From the NCBI GenBank assembly GCA_038223055.1, contig JBBRHF010000069.1:1-19913 (forward strand): a DNA stretch of 19,913 nucleotides, in the 5' to 3' direction. This document shows, piece by piece, positions 15,535 through 19,913 of this stretch. Each line of letters opens with the position of its first letter. The stretch's first letter is position 1. The notes below the pieces were generated by a model that ran no database searches, was not told the DNA's origin, and worked only from the letters and a program-made list of their open reading frames with translations. Origin of the DNA: JBBRHF01 sp038223055 (lineage in GTDB: Bacteria; Actinomycetota; Actinomycetes; JACCUZ01). The translations under genes and the position numbers were made by a program.

Positions 15535-16556
15535 GGCGCGGTCCAGAACAGTTCTGCGTCGACCTGCTTGACCCGCAACAGGTGCTCCAGCTGCGCCAAG
15601 CGGGTGTGCCCACGGCCAGTGAACGTGGCCTCGTCCAAGTCGATCCAGGAGAACACCGATGCCAACTGGGCGGCACCCCGGTCGGCGTCCCAATCGCAGG
15701 AGAAGCCCGGCAACTGCTCGTGGATCTTGTCGAAGTTGACCCGGTAGCTGCGATTGTCCTCGCCCGGCGACCCGAAGGACGTAGAACAGCCAGGGAACGC
15801 CGAAGCGACCTTCTCGGCGATCTCCCGGACCCTGTAGTTTTGCTCGTTGCTGCCGACGTTGAACACCTGGTTGTGGACCACGTCGCGCGGCGCCTCGAGC
15901 GCGCAGCGGATCGCCTTGCCGATGTCACTGGCGTGCACGAGAGGGCGCCAAGGCGTCCCGTCCGAGACCATCACGATCCGTCCAGTGGTGTAGGCGAGAC
16001 CCGACAGGTTGTTGAGAACCACATCGAAACGCATCCGCGGTGAGGCGCCGAAGGCCGTGGCGTTGCGCATGAAAGTCGGTGAAAACGAGTCGTCGGCCAG
16101 CGCCGAGACATCTCGCTCGACCAGTGTCTTGCACTGGGCATAGGCCGTCTGCGGGTTGACCGGCGAGGTCTCGTCGACGACGCCGTCCGCCACGCCGTAG
16201 ACGCTGCAGGAGGACATGTGCACGAACCGCTCGACGCCTGCCTTCTTCGCCAGGCTGGCCAATCGCACTGACCCCCTGTGGTTGACCTCGTAGGTCACCT
16301 CGCCCAAGAGGTTGCCGATGGGGTCGTTGGACAGCTCGGCCATGTGTACGACTGCGTCGAAGCCGCGCAACTGCTCCATCGAGACGGTGCGGACATCCTG
16401 ATCTAGGGTGAACACGCTCCGGTCCGTGCCGCGGTACAACCACCCGTTCTTGAAATAGCCGGTGTCCAGCCCCGTCACGTCATGGCCCAAGCGGCTCAGC
16501 TCGGGAGCCACCAAGCTGCCGAGATAGCCCTCAGTGCCGGTGATCAGAATATGCAC
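15531..16556 (-). CDS. NAD-dependent epimerase/dehydratase (extended SDR)
   Basis: 341 residues from GTG 16556, preceded by a GGGGG tract. ILITGTEGYLGS (3-14) is the NAD-binding glycine motif, HMAELSNDP (71-79) the following SDR loop, MSSCSVYG (114-121) the active-site Ser region, and Y139-A-Q-C-K143 the catalytic pair. NVGS and a C-terminal substrate-binding region fit extended SDRs. Known: such enzymes epimerise, dehydrate or reduce NDP-sugars. It lacks the TGHTGFKGSW-type start of CDP-glucose 4,6-dehydratase (RfbG) and the start looks GalE-like, so the reaction is open. First gene of a minus-strand operon whose four members are joined by 4-nt overlaps. Its promoter should lie in the 295-bp gap before it. 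Confidence 0.87.
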   Translation of the reverse strand: MHILITGTEGYLGSLVAPELSRLGHDVTGLDTGYFKNGWLYRGTDRSVFTLDQDVRTVSMEQLRGFDAVVHMAELSNDPIGNLLGEVTYEVNHRGSVRLASLAKKAGVERFVHMSSCSVYGVADGVVDETSPVNPQTAYAQCKTLVERDVSALADDSFSPTFMRNATAFGASPRMRFDVVLNNLSGLAYTTGRIVMVSDGTPWRPLVHASDIGKAIRCALEAPRDVVHNQVFNVGSNEQNYRVREIAEKVASAFPGCSTSFGSPGEDNRSYRVNFDKIHEQLPGFSCDWDADRGAAQLASVFSWIDLDEATFTGRGHTRLAQLEHLLRVKQVDAELFWTAP

Positions 16557-16638
16557 GATGGTTTCCCCCGGGTACTAGGTAGCCCGTCTGCCGCCGGCTC
16601 GACGGGCGGAGGACTTGATCACAGTTGCTCGATGCCCG

Positions 16639-16669
16639 CAACAGTAGACGAGGCGTACCTCGGCTGTTG
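16639..16669. promoter_or_regulatory. interrupted inverted repeat, possible operator or leader hairpin
   Basis: Nested arms: CAACAG (16639-16644) with CTGTTG (16664-16669), and CGAGG (16649-16653) with CCTCG (16658-16662) around a CGTA loop. Side bulges of 4 nt and 1 nt separate the two stems. It lies about 83 bp before the SDR start, so it could be a leader hairpin of that operon or a protein-binding site. Confidence 0.35.
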
Positions 16670-16776
16670 GTCTTTCCGGAAGGTGACCTCTCGCAACCGC
16701 AGATGGGACCCGGAAACCGCCTCCCGCGTTCTGCGTCGTGGGGTCCGACCGGCTGTTCTGGTGCGATACCTTCTCC

Positions 16777-16800
16777 GGACCGCGCTTCGGTCCCTATCAT
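16777..16800 (+). promoter_or_regulatory. candidate -10 box with overlapping operator-like repeat
   Basis: TATCAT (16795-16800) is a good -10 box, directly preceded by the perfect inverted repeat GGACCG-cgctt-CGGTCC (16777-16793), which occupies the spacer. A -35 at TTCTCC (16771-16776) with an 18-nt spacer is weak. It would give a leader of about 45 nt for the gene starting at 16852. Confidence 0.32.
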
Positions 16801-16851
16801 CATGGGCGCCGGGACCGTGGAGCCGCCCGCTGAGACTAGGGAGCAGAGTTC

Positions 16852-17715
16852 GTGAGACTCCACGTCGTCTGCCGCTCCCACGGAGGGGAGAACGCGAAGG
16901 GTCGTCCCGTCTACTACAGCAAGCAAATCGCGCTCACCTCGCTCGTGCGAGCCGCCGAGCGATGCCCAGTTGGCGATGTCGAACTCATCTTCGTCAATGA
17001 CGGCCCCATTCCGCAGGAGCGGGTCGCGGTGATGGCGCGGACCGGTGAGGTCATCCCGATCCTGAAGGGTAGCAACCGAGGGTCTTACCGATGGGCGCTT
17101 GGCCTGGCCCGGCGCCGCGGCTGGCCGGCCGGCGACCTCGTCCTGTTCGCCGAGGACGACTACCTGTACCGCCCAGGCGCGCTTGTGGAGCTGATGCGTG
17201 CGGCCGATTGCGAGCGGGATGGCGACTATTTCTTTCCCTACTCCGAGTCACCACCCCAACCGACGACGGGTGGGACCGTCTGGGTGCCCCACCCGAGCAC
17301 CACGAGCACGCTTGCCGTGCGCGTCGGAACCCTGGCCAACGACGAGCGACTTCTTGCCATCTGCCCTTTTACTGGCGGCGCCTGGGACCACACCAGCTGC
17401 ATCGCTGTGTGCGGCGAACAGCCGTTCGGCATTCGGCACACGGTGCTTCCCGGACCAGGGCCGTCAGGCGCCTCACCGGTCCGGCGCGCGGCGCGCGCCC
17501 TTGCTCTCACATCGGCCAGGACGGCCGTGGCGGTGATGGTGTGGGAGCGCAACCGACGGCATCGGTCACGCCGTGCCCTTGCCGCAATCCCGCCGCTGGC
17601 GACGCATCTGGAGATCGGCCGCATCGCCTGGGGCACCGACTGGGCCGCAGTGGCCGCCGGCACGCTCCCGATCGCCCAAGCTGTCCCGCCGCCAGTGACA
17701 ACCGATCGGGATTGA
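16852..17715 (+). CDS. atypical glycosyltransferase (GT2/GT-A-like), specificity unknown
   Basis: 287 residues from GTG 16852, which has AGGGAG 8 nt upstream. I see a GT-A-like order: an opening RLHVVCRSHGGEN, VELIFVNDGPIP (43-54) resembling the nucleotide-binding aspartate region, KGSNRGSYRWALGLA, then LFAEDDYLYRPGAL (98-111), where E-D-D would be the DxD metal site. After that FPYSESPP and a region ending in CPFTGGAWDHTSC have no motif I recognise. The C-terminal 100 residues are Arg/Ala-rich. No membrane segment is evident. It stands between the divergent SDR operon and the initiating phosphotransferase. Inferred to be a cytoplasmic transferase for the repeat unit or for a decoration. Family assignment is moderate only, as it lacks the classic VSVIIPxYN opening. 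Confidence 0.65.
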   Translation: MRLHVVCRSHGGENAKGRPVYYSKQIALTSLVRAAERCPVGDVELIFVNDGPIPQERVAVMARTGEVIPILKGSNRGSYRWALGLARRRGWPAGDLVLFAEDDYLYRPGALVELMRAADCERDGDYFFPYSESPPQPTTGGTVWVPHPSTTSTLAVRVGTLANDERLLAICPFTGGAWDHTSCIAVCGEQPFGIRHTVLPGPGPSGASPVRRAARALALTSARTAVAVMVWERNRRHRSRRALAAIPPLATHLEIGRIAWGTDWAAVAAGTLPIAQAVPPPVTTDRD

Positions 17716-17736
17716 GGTCTTGACTGCCGGACGAGG

Positions 17737-17766
17737 TTGACGGACCCGAGCATGGGCAAGAACAAT
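17737..17766 (+). promoter_or_regulatory. candidate promoter for the initiating phosphotransferase gene
   Basis: TTGACG (17737-17742) and AACAAT (17761-17766) are separated by 18 nt in the only clearly AT-rich gap of the window (17716-17905). A second TTGACT lies at 17720-17725. A TATATA at 17820-17825 is another possible -10 without a clear -35. The leader would be about 130 nt. Confidence 0.35.
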
Positions 17767-17893
17767 ATTACATGACCAACGAAGGTGTATTGGTCGCCGG
17801 GTTCGCCTGGGTTTGCCTGTATATAGCCGAGAAGGCCGCTAGGGGTGGCGGCTCATCTGGGTGGCATGTGATCAACATCGGCACAACTTTATC

Positions 17894-17900
17894 GAGGGGG
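17894..17900 (+). promoter_or_regulatory. ribosome binding site deciding the phosphotransferase start
   Basis: GAGGGGG ends 5 nt before GTG 17906. It favours this start over ATG 17861, which has no such site and would add 15 residues. Confidence 0.55.
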
Positions 17901-17905
17901 AAGTC

Positions 17906-19522
17906 GTGGGGGACAACAAGGGTGCTGCAGATCGAACTCCTGGCGTGCTGATCGACAAGTTGGAGATCAGCCCTACAGCGGAGCACGGGCTGGGGCAGAG
18001 CGGACTGACGGTCATCGCGAAGGGGCAGCAGCACCTCACGGCGCTGCCTGTACCCGAGCCCAGGCTGGCAGCGGCCCCGGACGAGTCGCTGCCAGGTTCC
18101 CGGCGCGGAAGTGTCGGTCCGGCCCCGAGAGCGCGCGAGGCTGCTCCCCCCGCGACAACTCCCAGAGCGATCCCAGAGCGCTGGTTGCGCGAAGGTTCAC
18201 GTCCACTCCTGATGGCCGTCGACGGGATCGCCCTCGTCGGGGCAGGGATCCTGTTGCGCTATCCGACCCTGGAAACGCTCGCGTTCTCGATCCTGGTCCT
18301 GAGCTTCTTCCATGTCGCCGGGCTGCACCGCTCCAGGCTCAACCTGTCCGTCCTCGATGACACCCCCCGGCTGGTCGGCGGCGTCCTTGCCGCTTGCGGG
18401 CTCACCGCCCTGGGCGGCACCTTCCTCGGCTGGGGGGGGATCGGCTCGAAATCGTTGGAGCGCGAGCTTCCTGTTTTCGCAGCGATGGCAATAGGGCTGG
18501 TGCTCGTGGGCCGCACCACAAGCTACGGGCTGATCCGGCAGCTACGCCGACACGGGTTCATCGCGCACCGCACCCTCGTGCTGGGCGCCGGGCGCATCGG
18601 GGCGCAGGTGGCCACCGACCTCAAGTCTCACGCGGAGTACGGACTACGTCCGATCGGCCTGCTCGACGCCGATCCGATGCTGCCATCCCGAGTCGACCTG
18701 CCGGTGCTCGGCGGCCACGGCGAGCTCGCTGACGTGCTCGTCGACCACGACGTGCGGACCGTGGTCATCGCTTTCACCTCGTTGCCCGAGTCGGCGATGG
18801 TCGACGTGATCCGCACCTGCGACCGGATGCACTGTGAGATCTTCATCGTGCCTCGCCTCTTTGAACTCCTCCACGTCAGCCACGATATGGAGACGCTGTG
18901 GGGCACGCCGCTGGTGCGGTTGCGCCGAGCCAGCTACCGCACCCGCAGCTGGCAGCTCAAGCGTTTCGTTGACGTGCTCTTTTCCGCTGTGGCGCTGCTC
19001 GTGCTCTCCCCACTGCTGGCGCTCATCACTCTTGCGGTTCGGCTCGACGGTGGGCCCGGCGTGCTCTTCAAGCAAAAGCGGGTTGGTGTGGACGGTCGCC
19101 AGTTCACGCTGTTGAAGTTCCGCTCGCTCAAACCCGTCGACGACCACGAATCCGCCACGAACTGGAACATCGCGCACGATGGTCGCCTCGGTCGAGTGGG
19201 GAGGCTGCTTCGAAGGTCCTCTCTGGACGAGCTGCCGCAGCTGCTGAACATCTTGCGCGGGGACATGTCTGTGGTCGGACCGCGCCCGGAGCGTCCTCAC
19301 TTCGTTGAACAGTTTCGCGAAGGCTTCCCGCGCTATATGGCTCGCCACCGAGTCCCGTGCGGGCTGACGGGCTGGGCGCAGATCCACGGGCTCCGTGGGG
19401 ACACGTCCATCGAGGACCGGGCCCGCTTCGACAACTACTACATCGAGAACTGGTCCCCGTGGCTCGATCTCAAGATAGTTTTGTGGACGGCCAGGTCGGT
19501 CGTCTCCGGGGCTGGCGGCTAA
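17906..19522 (+). CDS. undecaprenyl-phosphate sugar phosphotransferase (WcaJ/CpsE-type initiating enzyme)
   Basis: 538 residues from GTG 17906. A Pro/Ala/Arg-rich cytoplasmic stretch (about 1-90) is followed by four to five membrane segments (about 95-205), then a Rossmann-like domain starting TLVLGAGRIGAQVATDL. A further membrane segment begins near KRFVDVLFSAVALLVLSPLL. The C-terminal catalytic domain has FKQKRVGVDG, LLKFRSL, RRSSLDELPQLLNILRGDMS with the Asp-Glu pair D441-E442, VVGPRPE (456-462) and GLTGWAQIHG. Known: this family moves a hexose-1-phosphate, usually glucose or galactose, from UDP-sugar to undecaprenyl phosphate, the first step of repeat-unit assembly. The donor here is not determined. 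Its TAA is followed in the same frame by the open acyltransferase fragment. Confidence 0.93.
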   Translation: MGDNKGAADRTPGVLIDKLEISPTAEHGLGQSGLTVIAKGQQHLTALPVPEPRLAAAPDESLPGSRRGSVGPAPRAREAAPPATTPRAIPERWLREGSRPLLMAVDGIALVGAGILLRYPTLETLAFSILVLSFFHVAGLHRSRLNLSVLDDTPRLVGGVLAACGLTALGGTFLGWGGIGSKSLERELPVFAAMAIGLVLVGRTTSYGLIRQLRRHGFIAHRTLVLGAGRIGAQVATDLKSHAEYGLRPIGLLDADPMLPSRVDLPVLGGHGELADVLVDHDVRTVVIAFTSLPESAMVDVIRTCDRMHCEIFIVPRLFELLHVSHDMETLWGTPLVRLRRASYRTRSWQLKRFVDVLFSAVALLVLSPLLALITLAVRLDGGPGVLFKQKRVGVDGRQFTLLKFRSLKPVDDHESATNWNIAHDGRLGRVGRLLRRSSLDELPQLLNILRGDMSVVGPRPERPHFVEQFREGFPRYMARHRVPCGLTGWAQIHGLRGDTSIEDRARFDNYYIENWSPWLDLKIVLWTARSVVSGAGG

Positions 19523-19552
19523 CGCGCTGCCGGGGCGTTGGCGGCTGCCTTG

Positions 19553-19913
19553 ATGTGGGTTGCCAGGGCACGGGCTCTCCCCTTGGTCGCAGGATTGATC
19601 ATCGCCGGTCTGAGCGTCATGATCGGCCTCGATGATGCGCTGATCTACGAAGGGGGCATGGCGCTCGGCGTTCTGGCAGCGGCCGTCATCGTCGCGAGCC
19701 TTGTCGCGAGAGAGGCCACCGGCAACGTCAGCAGGTCCATGCGAGTGATGCTCGGCAACCGGGTCGTGACCGCCCTCGGGCGGCAATCCTGCTCGATCTA
19801 CCTGTGGCAGAACCCGGTGGCGTGGGCGTTGACAGCCCCTCTGAGGCATTCCTGGCTATGGTTACCGGCCAATGTCGTCGTCACTGTCGACTGCGCTCAG
19901 ATCTCCTACGTGT
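19553..19913 (+). pseudogene. 5'-truncated acyltransferase-3 (OafA-type) remnant, running off the window
   Basis: The frame starting at ATG 19553 stays open to the window end (120 codons). It gives hydrophobic segments and then VVTALGRQSCSIYLWQNPVA, closely matching the LGxxSYSLYLWxxP motif of the C-terminal part of acyltransferase-3 proteins. The fragment ends CAQISYV, where those proteins continue to their last helix. Family members are normally 350 residues or more and start with an RxxxLDGLRaiA helix and a catalytic His. None of that N-terminal half is present, because the phosphotransferase gene ends only 30 bp upstream. The frame is even open back to that gene's TAA. Known: the family O-acylates polysaccharides. 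I infer a truncated, probably non-functional relic. A short divergent protein that is still expressed is the alternative; no good ribosome binding site is visible. Confidence 0.6.

Larger units (their letters stand above)
16557..16851. other. divergent intergenic region with two inverted repeats
   Basis: 295 bp between the SDR operon and the atypical GT. No credible small gene was seen. It holds the interrupted inverted repeat at 16639-16669, the -10-like box with inverted repeat at 16777-16800 and the ribosome binding site AGGGAG (16838-16843). The minus-strand promoter could not be placed with confidence. Confidence 0.6.

Noticed and set aside
15535..15693. Upstream extension of the RmlC-like gene
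   Set aside because: It would be antisense-like sequence inside the SDR gene; GTG 15534 gives the standard 183 residues and catalytic residue numbering H62/K72.
15531..16556. Naming the SDR as CDP-glucose 4,6-dehydratase (rfbG)
   Set aside because: Tempting beside rfbF, but the RfbG-type N-terminal motif is absent and the sequence begins like GalE-type enzymes.
18644..19849. 401-codon open frame antisense to the phosphotransferase
   Set aside because: Composition is His/Arg/Gln-rich as expected of a shadow frame; the plus strand has the complete catalytic motifs.

Overview
The window is a polysaccharide (exopolysaccharide or capsule) biosynthesis locus from a high-GC Gram-positive bacterium, most likely an actinomycete. 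The basis is uniformly GC-rich sequence with G/C third codon positions, frequent GTG starts, Pro/Thr/Ser-rich linkers in a secreted modular hydrolase, and no outer-membrane export protein. The exact taxon cannot be told from the sequence. No rRNA, tRNA, CRISPR array or insertion sequence was seen, and the largest gap without a gene is 295 bp (16557-16851).

Left part (1-9300). A secreted modular GH18-type hydrolase, cut by the left edge, converges on a three-gene minus-strand operon: Wzz-like co-polymerase (4145-5395), Wzy-like polymerase (2796-4148) and ExoA-like GT2 (1720-2799). The last two junctions are 4-nt start/stop overlaps. Divergent from that operon is a GT4 glycosyltransferase, which converges with 8 bp of overlap on a membrane-anchored GH26-like hydrolase. 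Divergent from the hydrolase is a Wzx-type flippase.

Middle part (9301-12657). A second GT4 follows the flippase on the plus strand and overlaps the 3' end of a minus-strand DegT/DnrJ/EryC1/StrS aminotransferase. Upstream of the aminotransferase is a glucose-1-phosphate cytidylyltransferase (rfbF).

Right part (12723-19913). Four minus-strand genes are joined by three 4-nt overlaps, in transcription order: SDR epimerase/dehydratase, RmlC-like 3,5-epimerase, a SAF-domain oxidoreductase of homoserine-dehydrogenase-like fold, and a WbbL-like GT2. They read on towards rfbF and the aminotransferase. Divergent from them is an atypical GT-A-like protein, then the initiating polyprenyl-phosphate sugar phosphotransferase. 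Directly after the latter lies the 3' part of an acyltransferase-3 gene without its usual N-terminal half.

How it fits together (inference). The phosphotransferase loads the first sugar on undecaprenyl phosphate; the two GT2s, two GT4s and the atypical transferase extend the repeat unit. Wzx flips it, Wzy polymerises it and the Wzz-like protein sets chain length. The rfbF-SDR-RmlC-SAF-DegT set would supply an unusual nucleotide sugar, probably CDP-linked. No canonical CDP-glucose 4,6-dehydratase is visible. The GH18 and GH26 proteins may trim or release the polymer outside the cell. The most notable points are the non-canonical nucleotide-sugar module, the chain-length protein with a decayed kinase-like domain, the freshly duplicated module in the GH18 protein and the truncated acyltransferase.
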